Assembly (NCBI GenBank): GCA_024867545.1
Contig: JANFNE010000082.1
Span: forward strand, 1 to 64,000
Reading direction: 5' to 3'
Origin: Phytopythium helicoides
Lineage: Eukaryota > Oomycota > Peronosporomycetes > Pythiales > Pythiaceae
Length of the DNA: 64,000 nucleotides
Shown: in pieces, positions 1-9,603 of the stretch
Layout: every line of letters begins with the position of its first letter
Numbering within the stretch: position 1 is the stretch's first letter
Notes under the pieces: generated by a model
What the model saw: only the letters and a program-made list of their open reading frames with translations
Databases searched by the model: none
Told to the model about the DNA's origin: nothing
Position numbers and translations under genes: made by a program

Positions 1-73
1 TTGAAGGAGCGGGTGTTGACGTGTAAAACAGTCAGTCGTGACAACCTGCCGCCTTCCCTGAAGGGGAAGCAGC

Positions 74-100
74 TCACTCTTGGATTCGCCGCCTCCAGCT
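74..100 (+). promoter_or_regulatory. oomycete Inr-FPR core promoter of the thiolase gene
   Basis: The block TCACTCTT at 74-81, followed by ATTCGCC at 84-90 and a CCTCCAGCTC tail, fits the oomycete initiator (TCAYTYY type) followed by the flanking promoter region. It lies 54 nt upstream of the thiolase ATG. Almost the same block stands before the prolidase gene at 5683. The consensus is established knowledge; use as the start site here is inferred. Confidence 0.6.
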
Positions 101-127
101 CGCTCCTCGCTCTTCCAGCCGCCAGCC

Positions 128-1203
128 ATGAACCGCATCGACCGCATCCGCTCGCACGTGCAGACGGGCGCTGGCTCTCCTGCTCCCCCGTCGCCCGAGG
201 ACGTCGTCGTGGTGGCGGCGCTGCGCACGCCCATCACCAAGGCGCGCCGCGGTGGCTTCAAGGACACGACGCCCGACGTGCTGCTGGGCCACGTGCTGCA
301 GGCCGTGCTCAAGCAGGCCAAGCTCGACCCGGCGCTCGTGGGCGACGTGGTCGTGGGCAACGTGCTGCAGCCGGGCGCCGGCGCCAACATGGCGCGTATG
401 GCGCAGCTGGCGGCCGGCATCCCCTACACGGTGCCGCTGCACACGCTCAACCGCCAGTGCAGCTCGGGCCTGCAGGCCGTGGCCAGCGTCGTCTCGGCTA
501 TCAACGCCGGATACTACGACATCGGCATTGCTGCGGGTGTCGAGTGCATGTCGCTCGCCGCCATCGGCAAGGACGCCCCGACCGTCGACTGGAACCGCAT
601 CGGGCAGGTGCAGGACGCCATGGACTGCACCATTCCCATGGGCATTACGAGCGAGAACGTGGCCGAGCAGCACGGCATCTCGCGCGCCAAGCAGGACGCG
701 CTCGCCGCCGCCTCGCACGACAAGGCCGTCGCGGCGCAGAAGAACGGCTGGTTCAAGGACGAGATCACGCCCGTGTCGACCGTCATCAAGGACAAGGACG
801 GCAACGAGAAGGCTGTCATCATCGCACAGGACGACGGCGTGCGTGCCGGCACGACCGCTGAGAAGCTTGGCAAGCTGCGCCCGGCCTTCAAGGAGGGCGG
901 CAGCACCACGGCCGGTAACTCGAGCCAGGTGAGCGACGGCGCCGCCGCCGTGCTGCTCATGCGCCGCTCGGTGGCCAAGTCTCTGGGCCTGCCGATCCAG
1001 GGCCGCTTCGTGTCGTACGCCGTCGCGGGTGTCCCACCGTCGGTCATGGGCATCGGCCCGGCCTACGCCATCCCCGCCGCGCTCGAGAAAGCCGGCCTCA
1101 CGGTTAACGACATTGACGTGTTCGAGATCAACGAGGCATTCGCAAGCCAGGCCGCGTACTGCGTCGAGAAGCTCAACATCCCGTTCGAGAAGGTGAACCC
1201 CAA

Positions 1204-1237
<34 letters not shown>

Positions 1238-1363
1238 TGCACGGGCGCTCGCCAGGTGTCGACGCTGCTCACGCAGCTCAAGCGCACCAACCAGCGCTAC
1301 GGAGTCATCTCCATGTGCATCGGCACGGGCATGGGTGCCGCCGCCGTGTTCGAGCGCGAGTAA
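128..1363 (+). CDS. 3-ketoacyl-CoA thiolase (acetyl-CoA C-acyltransferase), peroxisomal type
   Basis: Single-exon gene of 411 aa. It should catalyse the last thiolytic step of fatty-acid beta-oxidation, giving acetyl-CoA and a shortened acyl-CoA. Thiolase motifs are complete: nucleophile Cys111 in LNRQCSSGLQ, the NEAFA segment near 335-339, His367 in GHPLGCTGAR, and the second catalytic Cys397 in CIGTGMG. Length matches the family. ATG at 128 is the first in frame. The N-terminus reads MNRIDRIRSHV, where residues 3-11 (R-I-x5-H-V) resemble a PTS2 peroxisomal targeting signal (R-L/I-x5-H-L/A), as in animal and plant peroxisomal thiolases; the final V is slightly off consensus. AATAAA at about 1400 is a plausible poly(A) signal. 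The family call is secure; peroxisomal location is inferred. The long antisense frame across it is a composition shadow. Confidence 0.95.
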
Positions 1364-1528
1364 GCGCTTCCTTTCCGCGTGCCTGCATGTGGATCTCCCA
1401 ATAAACAGTAAACACAGATGAGCTTGGTTCTTGACGTTTGTCTGGATCTGTTCCCTGCGATGTTGACGATGACCTGAACGATGCATGGCGTGACAGCGAC
1501 ATAGGCTCGTGTTGATGCTGCAGCGCGT

Positions 1529-2190
1529 TTAATACTCTTTGGCCTGCTTGGCGTGGGTTTTGATGGAGCTGAGATTGAAGCCCCAGATGCCTAGCACGAG
1601 CAGCGGGAAGCCGAGCCACGCGACCGACGCTCCCTGCGACGGCAGTTTGGACGCGCGGAAGACCTTGCGCTCGCGGAAGTCGGTCTGTCGACGCCCAATG
1701 GCGGCCGGCGCGCGGTGCGAGCGCTGCCGGTGGTACTGTGCCGTCGTGAAGCGCTCGAACTCGTTGAGCCCCTGGAACATCTGGTTCACGTCGGCCGACG
1801 TCATGGGCGTGTAGCTGCCGGCGCCCGCGAACGGGTCGTGCCCCGGCGACTCCGAGTGCCCGAACAGGTCGTAGTCGTACTTGACGCGCGCCGCGGCGTC
1901 GCTCAGCACGTCGTACGCCGCGTTAATCTTGCGGATCTCGGCGTCCTGCGAGCAGGTGGAGCGTCCGTCAGCGGCGATGGCGGCTGGGCGGCGCCTTCAG
2001 ACGCGCGGGAACGCACCTTGTCGGACTCGCCATGCTCGTGCTTGGCATGCGCCTCGTGCGCCTTGGAGCGGTCCGGGTGGTGCACGAACGCGAGCTTGCG
2101 GTACGCGGTCTTGATCTCCTCGGCCGTGGCCGACCGCGCCACGCCCAGCGCCGCGTAGTGGTCCGGCAGGTGCGGCTGCGTGTGCACCAT
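1529..2190 (-). CDS. J-domain (DnaJ-like) protein with C-terminal membrane anchor
   Basis: Two exons, 2190-2017 and 1945-1529, around a 71-nt GT-AG intron at a phase-0 junction; 196 aa. An Hsp70 co-chaperone: the J domain (about residues 10-75) has the HPD tripeptide at 39-41, and helix III/IV ([11 protein letters not shown]) is restored only by the splice. A hydrophobic stretch near the C-terminus ([15 protein letters not shown]) looks like a single membrane span followed by a short basic tail. There is no Gly/Phe region or zinc finger, so it is a class C J protein. It converges on the thiolase gene (166 bp between stops). The organelle cannot be told from sequence; mitochondrion or ER are both possible. 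Confidence 0.82.
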
Positions 2191-2550
2191 GGTGAGCGGA
2201 GTTGTGAGGTGGTGTCGCCTTCCCGCTTCGTGGGGCTTCTGCGTCGTGAGTTATCCATAAAATGAGGGGTATATATGTATTTATAAGGGATTTAGAGAAT
2301 ACTTGATACAAGAGAATGAATATTAAATCAAAAGATATTATGCTTTGAGGACATTCACGTAATCGCTCGAGACGGGAGATTATGACATGCGTCGAGCAAC
2401 TGCAACCGCTGCTGGTGCACGCCGTGCCCGTAAGAGAGGAATCGCTTTTCAACTTTCTACTGCTCGAGCTACTTGCCTATGGTGATTGCTTGTGGAGGTG
2501 TACGACTACATGTTACGGAGCTGAAGAGGGAGAAAAAAAGATCGACGCGT
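2191..2550. other. intergenic region upstream of the J-protein gene
   Basis: About 360 bp of AT-rich sequence with runs such as TATATATGTATTTATAA. It should contain the J-protein promoter (minus strand) and the 3' end of the GFA-fold gene. No further gene is supported. Confidence 0.5.
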
Positions 2551-4014
2551 CTAGACTTCACACTGGTTCGAGTCGTCCAGGTGGCGCTGAGTCGCGGTGA
2601 CAACGAGTCATGAGCGATGAAAAACAGCAACAGTCCGAGAGAACTACAACACCAACCTTGAGATAGTATTCGAGCTGGTCCTTTGTCACGTGCAGCGGCT
2701 CCTCCGACGATGCAAACTACGAAAAATGCGCCGTTAGCGTTCAAGATATCAAGCCACCTTCACCACCCTTCGACTCTCTAAACGCACCGAAAAGCGGCCA
2801 TTCTGGCTGGTCGAGCTCGTCGAGGACTGTGTGTCGTCGGGCACAGTGCTGTGGTAGTGACGCTGGCCGTCCACGCGCGCCCACATCATGAGCTGCTTCT
2901 GGAACGCACTGGCCAGTTACGAACGCCCAGCAGCAAGCCGAATCAGGACTGGCACGCATCAGCGAAGTAACGCGGAGACAAGCGTGGCCACTCACACTGT
3001 CGACGCCTCCTCGTCCTCCTCCTCGTCTTCTCTCATCGACGAGAAGCTGCGGTGCTGCAGTGGGCGACGATACGGGTGATCCCCCGCAATGGCCGAGCGA
3101 TTCGCGCGGCCAAACAGCGGCCGCGAGCCCTTGGGGATAAATATGATCTGCATGGTAGCAATTCGTCAGCGCGCTGAAGTGGATAGTGTAGATAACGACG
3201 CACAATAATGCCCCCACCTTCATGTCGTCAAAGTTCTCATCTTCAATGCAGTAAATGTTGACGGCGACACAGTCAGGCTGGGTGTGGTCGAACTGGAAGA
3301 TGTGGATGCCTAGCGGATGACGAAGAGAGAGTCGGTTAGCACGGGCTTCTCGTGCCGTGATCATTGCTCACAGCGCAAAAGTCTCTCGGTCCTAGCAGTA
3401 CCCACCGCATTTGCTGCAGAACACGTGCTGGCAGGACGTCGACTGCGAGTCGTAGAGCGAGACCTCTGCCGATTCAACCATCTCGAAGCACGACGTCTGC
3501 ACGATCTGCGGCGTGTGTAAAGGATTCGTCAGCCACCAGCTGCAAACCCCCACCCATGCTCGCGCGCACGCACCAGGAACGGGAAGCGGCCCTTCTTGCA
3601 CGAGAACGTGTTGCTGTCGTCGAAGGCCTCGACGCGCTTGGGCGCGAGCACCATGAAGCGCAGCGCGCCGCAGTCGCAGCCCCCGCGGTGCTGGAAGAGC
3701 GGCAGCTTGGGCATCCCGTACTTTTTCCTGCCGCAACGCACTCCATGAGCCCCCACGTCCTCCCTCCGCCCCACATCGCCGCGCCACGCACTGGAAGTAG
3801 ATGTCCTTGGAGTCGTCGCCGTCGTACTTCTCCCACTTGCCGCCCCTGTCTCGCAGCAGCTCGCGCAGCTTGCCCCACGCCCGCCGTCAGCCCCGCCAAG
3901 CGTAGCCATCGCCTCCATCACCAACGCTCGTACCACCAGGACGCCCACGCCCAGCGCGATGGTCGACAGCGCGCCAATCGCACGGTCCAGCTCGCGCACC
4001 ATGCCCCCCGCCAT
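2551..4014 (-). CDS. CENP-V/GFA (Mss4-fold) domain protein with N-terminal membrane segment
   Basis: Nine exons inferred: 4014-3934, 3868-3792, 3727-3574, 3505-3406, 3309-3218, 3147-2996, 2908-2788, 2716-2657, 2586-2551 (introns 64-99 nt, phases consistent), 290 aa. Exon 1 encodes a short hydrophobic segment (IALGVGVLV). The centre has the zinc-ligand pattern of the GFA/CENP-V fold: CDCGALRF, a later SCKK, and CQHVFCSKCG (CxC plus CxxC). Family members include glutathione-dependent formaldehyde-activating enzymes and centromere protein V; the substrate here cannot be told. The C-terminal half is acidic and low-complexity (EDEEEDEE) and unlike the bacterial enzymes. The last three exons are the least certain; a 71-nt intron from GTGCGT at 2787 fits better than a 41-nt alternative. 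Confidence 0.62.
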
Positions 4015-4382
4015 GCCCCGCGCCAGTTGCTCGCCCGCCTCGCCCGCCGTTCCGCTAGTGACCGAGCGCCGCCGGACCTCACGTCACGCGCGACCCCGCG
4101 ACGAGATGATTTGGGAATCCAAGTGCTGGCAGCAGCAACGCCTTTCCCGAGAGAAGCGCGCCCGTATTCGGGTGGACCTGCGACAAATGATATTACCGAC
4201 CATGTCATGTTGTTTATCTAGTTTATAGTATCAAAAACATACTCTATTTTTCGATATTACGACATGTGTTACTTACGGCGTCAACATGAAGTACTGCGTT
4301 TGGTTCAACAGGTACTGATATAACTTATCCCTCACGTCAACGGCAAGCATTCCGGCGCGGGCGGAATGACGATGGGTACATG
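4015..4382. other. intergenic region
   Basis: About 370 bp between the start of the GFA-fold gene and the stop of the next minus-strand gene. It is AT-rich around 4200-4260 and should include the GFA gene's promoter. No coding potential is supported. Confidence 0.45.
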
Positions 4383-5557
4383 CTAGCGGTGCTTGCTGGC
4401 GGGGCTGCGCGCGAGCGAGTCGCTGGGGGCGCGCGCGGCGTCGACCATGAGCTCGAACTGCGCGGCGCTGTCGTCCTCGCAGCTGGGCGTCGCCAGGCCC
4501 GAGTGCTCGTGCGAGGCGACGCTGGGGGCGCTCGCGGAGGATCCCTTGGCGCCCTGGTCCGAGAGCCACTGCAGCCGCGCCGCGTACCAGCGCAGCGCGA
4601 AGAAGGCCACGACGGTGCCTGCGAGCAGCAGCAGCGCCGAGAAGATGGCCGACGGCGTGTGGAAGTTGAACAGGTTGTTGCCCGGTTGGTGGCCGCCCAG
4701 CACCCACAGGTACTGCACGAACAGCCAGAAGGCCGGCCAGAGCAGCGCGAGGAAGACGTGGTTGGCGCGGAACATGGGCGCCGTGAAGTAAAAGTCCACC
4801 ATCACCACGACGAAGAGCACCACGATCGACACGATGTGCACGCTCTTGAGCTGGATGTTCGAGTACGGCAGCGTCACGATCCTGCCGAGGGGATGGAGAT
4901 GCAGAGTTAGCGGCAGCAGCTCCCCCACCAGCTTCCAAGCAGCGAATGACGCACCAAAAGTAGACGAACGCGACCACCGTGGCGGTCGTCGCGCCCTCAA
5001 AGAAGACCCAGTCCAGCATCTCCCACGAGCACGGCGCGGGCCGTCGGTAGTGCACGAGGATGCGCGGCCCGTTGAACGTCGGCTGGTACGTGTGCACGGC
5101 GGCGACCTGTCAACATCTCGCTCAGTATCCTCCATAATAACCACAGAGCTCAGCACATCAGCAGCGCCCAAACCCACCCACAGCGCGAGCACGGCGAAGA
5201 GCGCCGTGGCGGGTCCGAACAGCATGAGCGGCGGCGTCTTCTCGATGCCGTCGGCCGTGAAGCCCTCCCACGAGAGCGTGAGGCTGGGGAAGAAGACCGA
5301 GAACAGGAACCTGCCGCCGTCCACAGCCCGTCAGCGCCTTCCCCTCGGCCCAAAGAAGCGCTTACAGCAGCAGCAAGCAGCTCCATCGAGACGTACACGA
5401 CCAGCGCGCACGAGAGCTTCCACGCGACCTTCTGGTTGCGCGAAAAGTGCGAGATGAGCGAGTGGCGCGTCGTGTGGTACGGGCTCTTGCCATGGAAGAA
5501 GCTGCAGCAGTCCTCCCACGCGTCCACGCAGCCGCCGAGCGCCGCCCCGCGCGCCAT
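4383..5557 (-). CDS. polytopic membrane protein of unknown function
   Basis: Four exons: 5557-5397, 5310-5178, 5106-4955, 4881-4383, with GT-AG introns of 71-86 nt and consistent phases; 314 aa. About six or seven hydrophobic spans are visible, for example KLSCALVVFLFSVFF, LMLFGPATALFAVLALWV, ATTATVVAFVYFW, VSIVVLFVVVMVDF, VFLALLWPAFWLFV and IFSALLLLAGTVVAFFALRW. A conserved-looking HQPGNNLFNFHTPSAIF loop precedes the last span. The C-terminus is Ser/Ala-rich and probably disordered. Overall layout recalls FAR-17a/AIG1-like membrane proteins, but this is only a resemblance. The start at 5557 is the first ATG of a good frame; a CTGAC/TTCCAG signal just upstream leaves room for an extra 5' exon. 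It diverges from the prolidase gene. Confidence 0.55.
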
Positions 5558-5682
5558 CTTGACCGCCTTCTTCTCGCCTGGAATAGTCAGTCTACATGAG
5601 GCTGTGCGCATATTTTCAGCCAATCCCCGCTCGTTATGCCAGATGGATGAGCCATCATGGGAGCTTCTCGCCGCGAAAAGGA

Positions 5683-5709
5683 TCACTCTTCAATTCGCCG
5701 CCTCCAGCT
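5683..5709 (+). promoter_or_regulatory. oomycete Inr-FPR core promoter of the prolidase gene
   Basis: TCACTCTTCAATTCGCC at 5683-5699 matches the oomycete initiator followed at once by the flanking promoter region (CAWTTTNYY type) and is continued by GCCTCCAGCTC. The ATG follows 71 nt downstream. The 5558-5753 interval probably serves both this gene and the divergent membrane-protein gene. Confidence 0.65.
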
Positions 5710-5753
5710 CAAGCTCCCCGACTGCCTCAAGCGATTGAACAACTCGCGACAGT

Positions 5754-7391
5754 ATGAGCGACGAGCGCGCGCAGGTGAAAGGGCTGCTGGCCACGACGGC
5801 GGCGGCCGCGGCCGTCGCGGGGCTCGCGCTGCTGCAGAAGAAGCGCGCGCCGCTCTACGCCTCCAAGCAGCAGCAGAAGAAGAAGCCTGTGACGACGCAG
5901 CGCCACGGCCACAGCCACCACGCAGTGAGCGCGACCGACTACGCAGACGGCTACGAGCTCTTCCCCATCGACTTCGGCATGCACGCAGAGCACAGACAGA
6001 GACTGCTGGACGCGTTCCGCGCTGCGCACCCGCAGGCGTCGAGCGCCGAGAGATCCGCCGCGCTGCTGCTGCACGGCGGTGCAGAGGTGGACCGCTATGA
6101 CACGGACACACAGTACGCGTTCCACCAGGAGAGCTTCTTCCAGTACCTCTTCGGCGTGCGTGAGCCCGACTGCGCCGGCTTCCTGGACCTCAACTCGGGG
6201 AAGGCCGTGCTGCTCGTCCCCAGGCTCAGCGCCGAGTGGGAGCTGTGGTGCGGCGAGCGTAAGCCGCTCGCGTACTTCAAGGACCACTACCAGGTTGACG
6301 AGGTGCACTACGTGGACGAGCTGCCGATGGTCTTGAGCAGCAGGTTCGGCGTCAAGAAGCTGTTTGTGCTCAAGGGGATCAACACGGACAGCGGACTCGA
6401 GACGACCACGACGTCCACGTTCGAGGGGATCGACAAGTTCGCGGTGGACGACAAGGCACTGCACCCGGTGCTTGTCGAGTGCCGCCTCATCAAGAGCGAG
6501 CGCGAACTGCAGCTGCTGCGCTTCGTGAACGAGCTGTCGTCGCGCGCGCACATTGAGGTGATGAAGTCGGTCAAGCCAGGCAAGATGGAGTTCCATGCCG
6601 AGAGTCTGTTCCTGCACTACTGCTACAGCAATGGTGGTGCGCGCTTCCAGGCGTACACCTGTATCTGTGGTAGTGGGCACAATGCGTCCGCCCTTCATTA
6701 TGGTCATACCGGAGCTCCGAACGACAAGTTGCTTGAAGATGGTGATATTTTCTTGAATGACATGGGTGGAGAACTGCACGGCTACTGTGCGGACATCACG
6801 TGCACGATCCCTGTGAATGGAGTGTTCTCAACGGATCAGCGCATCATCTACGAGGGCGTGCTCAAGTCGCACGATGCGGTTGTTGCCGCCATCAAGCCAG
6901 GCATCAGCTACGTGGACATGCACTTGCTGTCTCACCGCGTCTTGACTGAGCATCTTCTGAAACATGGACTGTTCCAGAATGGCACGGTGGACGAGCTAAT
7001 GGAGCACGAGATCTCGGCGTACTTCTACCCGCACGGCCTTGGACACCTCATGGGACTTGATGTCCACGATGTCGGTGGGTTCCCTCAGGGTCACGTCCGA
7101 TCAACTAAGAAGATCCTACAGAAGCTGCGCTGCGTGCGCACGCTCAAGAAGAACATGGTGCTGACGGTCGAGCCCGGGTGCTACTTCATCGAGGCGCAGA
7201 TCCACGAGGTGCTGAGCAACCCCGTGACTGCAAAGTACATCAACCAGAAGGTGCTCGCGCGCTTCCGTGGCACGGGTGGTGTTCGCATCGAGTCGGATAT
7301 CGCAGTTACCGCCACTGGTGCCGAGTGCATGACCAAAGTGCCGCGCACTGTTCAAGAGATCGAAACAGTGATGCGCACCAAGAAGTGGTAA
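5754..7391 (+). CDS. Xaa-Pro dipeptidase (prolidase, M24B family) with N-terminal membrane anchor
   Basis: Single exon, 545 aa. It cleaves dipeptides with C-terminal proline. The pita-bread metallopeptidase fold is recognisable, and all five metal ligands are present: Asp336 and Asp347 (NDMGGELHGYCADIT), His431 (HGLGHLMGLDVHD), Glu473 (VEPGCYF) and Glu513 (GVRIESD). The N-terminal creatinase-like domain covers about residues 60-230. Residues 9-27 (KGLLATTAAAAAVAGLALL) are hydrophobic and followed by basic residues, so the enzyme is probably tethered to a membrane, unlike the usual cytosolic prolidase. It diverges from the membrane-protein gene and its 3' end faces a 700-bp gap. Confidence 0.92.
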   Translation: MSDERAQVKGLLATTAAAAAVAGLALLQKKRAPLYASKQQQKKKPVTTQRHGHSHHAVSATDYADGYELFPIDFGMHAEHRQRLLDAFRAAHPQASSAERSAALLLHGGAEVDRYDTDTQYAFHQESFFQYLFGVREPDCAGFLDLNSGKAVLLVPRLSAEWELWCGERKPLAYFKDHYQVDEVHYVDELPMVLSSRFGVKKLFVLKGINTDSGLETTTTSTFEGIDKFAVDDKALHPVLVECRLIKSERELQLLRFVNELSSRAHIEVMKSVKPGKMEFHAESLFLHYCYSNGGARFQAYTCICGSGHNASALHYGHTGAPNDKLLEDGDIFLNDMGGELHGYCADITCTIPVNGVFSTDQRIIYEGVLKSHDAVVAAIKPGISYVDMHLLSHRVLTEHLLKHGLFQNGTVDELMEHEISAYFYPHGLGHLMGLDVHDVGGFPQGHVRSTKKILQKLRCVRTLKKNMVLTVEPGCYFIEAQIHEVLSNPVTAKYINQKVLARFRGTGGVRIESDIAVTATGAECMTKVPRTVQEIETVMRTKKW

Positions 7392-8097
7392 GCGGTTTGC
7401 GAGTCACAGACAAGCGTGGTTAGTGTAGGCGCATCAAGTGGATATTCATAACCCTGAACGTAGCTACTTTTCACCGCGAAAGTCTTGCGACTGATTCGAG
7501 GCTTCAGGTCGTGATATGGGCCTCGGTACTTGGCGAACATCAGCCACAAGTGGTGGTGGTATCCTGTACGGCGCTGTAACGTAGACTCTTGATGGTGCAC
7601 GCACTGCCTCTCGAACGTCTCGCTTGCTTTGTGCTCTACCAAAGGCATCATCTGGCGTCCTCTTTGCACGGCAGCTGGGTGCTGTAATGAGAGGCAGTCT
7701 CACACGCTCCGTTCCTAAACTCTCGTTGATCTCTTCGGAGTGAGAGGGATGCTGAGAGCATTGATGCACTTCTGCTTTTGAGATGGTGGAAAGCAAGGGT
7801 GGCTCTATCGTTTGAGACGGCAACGAGGGCGCTTGCTCGATTTTTGGCTGGCGTATTTGCAAACGATTGTCGATCCACATCGAGCCCTCGATTCCACGAG
7901 GTGGAGAATAATTTCTTTCGCTTTCATCCCTCTGAGTCTGCTCCCCCTGTGCGAATTCTATTAGGAACGATTGCGCTTGCCATTGAAGGCATCTACGTAA
8001 CAAACCTTTGTCTTGAGTACCGGCTTCAAATAAGTGCTGTGCAAGTCCAGATTGTGCACGTCAACAGATGTTCAAGTTCGTCATGAACACGCAAAAC
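7392..8097. other. convergent intergenic region
   Basis: About 700 bp between the prolidase stop and the stop of the minus-strand coiled-coil gene. Small open frames exist on both strands (for example a 179-codon minus frame at 7464-8003) but show no domain, signal or splice support. Nothing else was recognised. Confidence 0.5.
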
Positions 8098-9438
8098 TCA
8101 CAACTGGTGGCCGCGATGTGAGAAACATTTTTTGTTGGGCTGGTACCACTCCCGCGTGTGTGTATATGCCAGCGTTCGAATCTTGATCTCCTCTTCATCG
8201 TTTTCTGCTCGCTCCTCTTCTTCTAATTTAGCCAAGCGCTCCTTCTCCCACTGTATCATCTCAACTTTCATTTCTTCTAGCTGGATTTGGAGTTCCTCTT
8301 CTGCAGCCATCGCAAACCGTTCCTTTGAGCGTGCTTCTTCCTCGAGTGCTTGTTTTCTGGCAATCTCTTGTCGGATGTTTGCCTCTCTATCCTCACGAGC
8401 GACTCGAAGGCGGTGTTGCTGGTGCTCGAGAAGTGTTCTGAACATTGGGGTAAGCTGAAATAGCAGCGTCAAGTTAGGCGAGAATCCATAACAGTCGCGC
8501 TAATAATTCGTCAGGTTACCAGCGAAGCCACAGTGCTTGCATACACTGTTAATGTCAGAGCGTCTATGGATTCCTCCATTCTTGACGAACGTGGCGACAC
8601 GCATCCTCTAAGGAGAGTTTGCGGGGTATGCAGTTCTTGCTCACTCTGATATTCAGCGTTTGCGCTTTCGTCTCCTTCTATCAACTCCTCCATCACTCCA
8701 TCGCTTCAACGAGGCAAACAAAAGAGCGTTACCATTACGCTCAACATGAACGATTCGCTGCGTCATCGTACCAGGCAATGATTTCCTCATCCAGCAACGA
8801 CGTATCCGCAGGGAGGGGGAGTACACACGACGTCCCAATGATCACTAAGCCCTTGTCTATATTGCCATCTTGAGAAGGAGCAGTAGGGTCAAGCACGAGG
8901 TCGGTCACAGGCGCCGGCACCCAGCGAACCAACTCCTCACTGCTGGTCAAGCCAGTAGTGGCTCCCACCACTTGGAGGTACGGGAACTGCGCGCGCCAGC
9001 GCTCAAAATCGGGAGGCTTGACTTGACGGTAGTGGTCGCTGTAGTAGACATGAGCTGGCAAGTCTTCATCAAACAGCTCGGCAACAGATTCACTGGGCTC
9101 AAAGAGCTGCAGCAATTTATTTAGACACTGGGGCTGCAAGATAACACGCTCGCGAAATTCTTTAGCCTCACCTCCCTCTCCGTGTTCTCTAGCAGCTCTC
9201 TCGTTCTCTTCTCGGCCTGAAACCATGAACTTCTCTTGTCATTCTCACTTAACGGGATTAATTTTTGTTTTTCGAAACTACTTACCCGGATCTCGAAGCT
9301 CTCAAAGGCTTCAAGTAGCGAGCACCCACCCTCCTCCGCTTCCTCGACATCGGCTTCTGAGCTCCCTCCTCGTTTCTCTTCTTCAGGGCAAGCACAAGAG
9401 CTGCTAGAGGCACCAGAAGACCCGCACCAGAGCTCCAT
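8098..9438 (-). CDS. coiled-coil protein of unknown function
   Basis: Proposed exons: 9438-9286, 9216-9172, 9133-8772, 8605-8545, 8454-8098; about 325 aa. I do not recognise the family. The N-terminus is acidic and Ser/Cys-rich, the middle (PDFERWRAQFPYLQVV and following) looks globular, and the last third is a long charged coiled coil (EEEARSKERFAMAAEEEL, WEKERLAKLEEEE). The exon 2/3 junction is uncertain: the model needs a 38-nt intron at 9171-9134. A longer exon entered from GTAGTT at 9281 would avoid that intron but uses a weaker donor. Start 9438 is the first ATG after an upstream stop. It diverges from the gene at 9604. Confidence 0.5.
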
Positions 9439-9603
9439 ATTCGTGAATTCGAGATCCGGCGACTTTTTGACAATGGAAGGAGTGATGGTCCAACTTCAAC
9501 AACCACAAGCCCTTGTTGTATTAATAGCGACTCGACATGGGAAGCAAGAGCAATTCCGCCGTAATTGACATGCATAAGAGCAATTCCCAAGCCTCGAGAC
9601 ACG
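9439..9603. promoter_or_regulatory. divergent promoter interval
   Basis: Only 165 bp separate the starts of the minus-strand coiled-coil gene and the plus-strand gene at 9604, so both promoters must lie here or overlap the 5' ends. No clear Inr-FPR pair was found. Confidence 0.4.

Noticed and set aside
74..1486. 470-codon minus-strand open frame opposite the thiolase
   Set aside because: It mirrors the GC-rich third positions of the thiolase gene; composition is Arg/His/Leu/Ala without any domain.
2717..2787. 41-nt intron at 2757-2717 in the GFA-fold gene
   Set aside because: A stronger GTGCGT donor 30 nt upstream gives a normal 71-nt intron and a better protein join.
5727..6779. 350-codon minus-strand frame opposite prolidase
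   Set aside because: Composition shadow of the prolidase reading frame.
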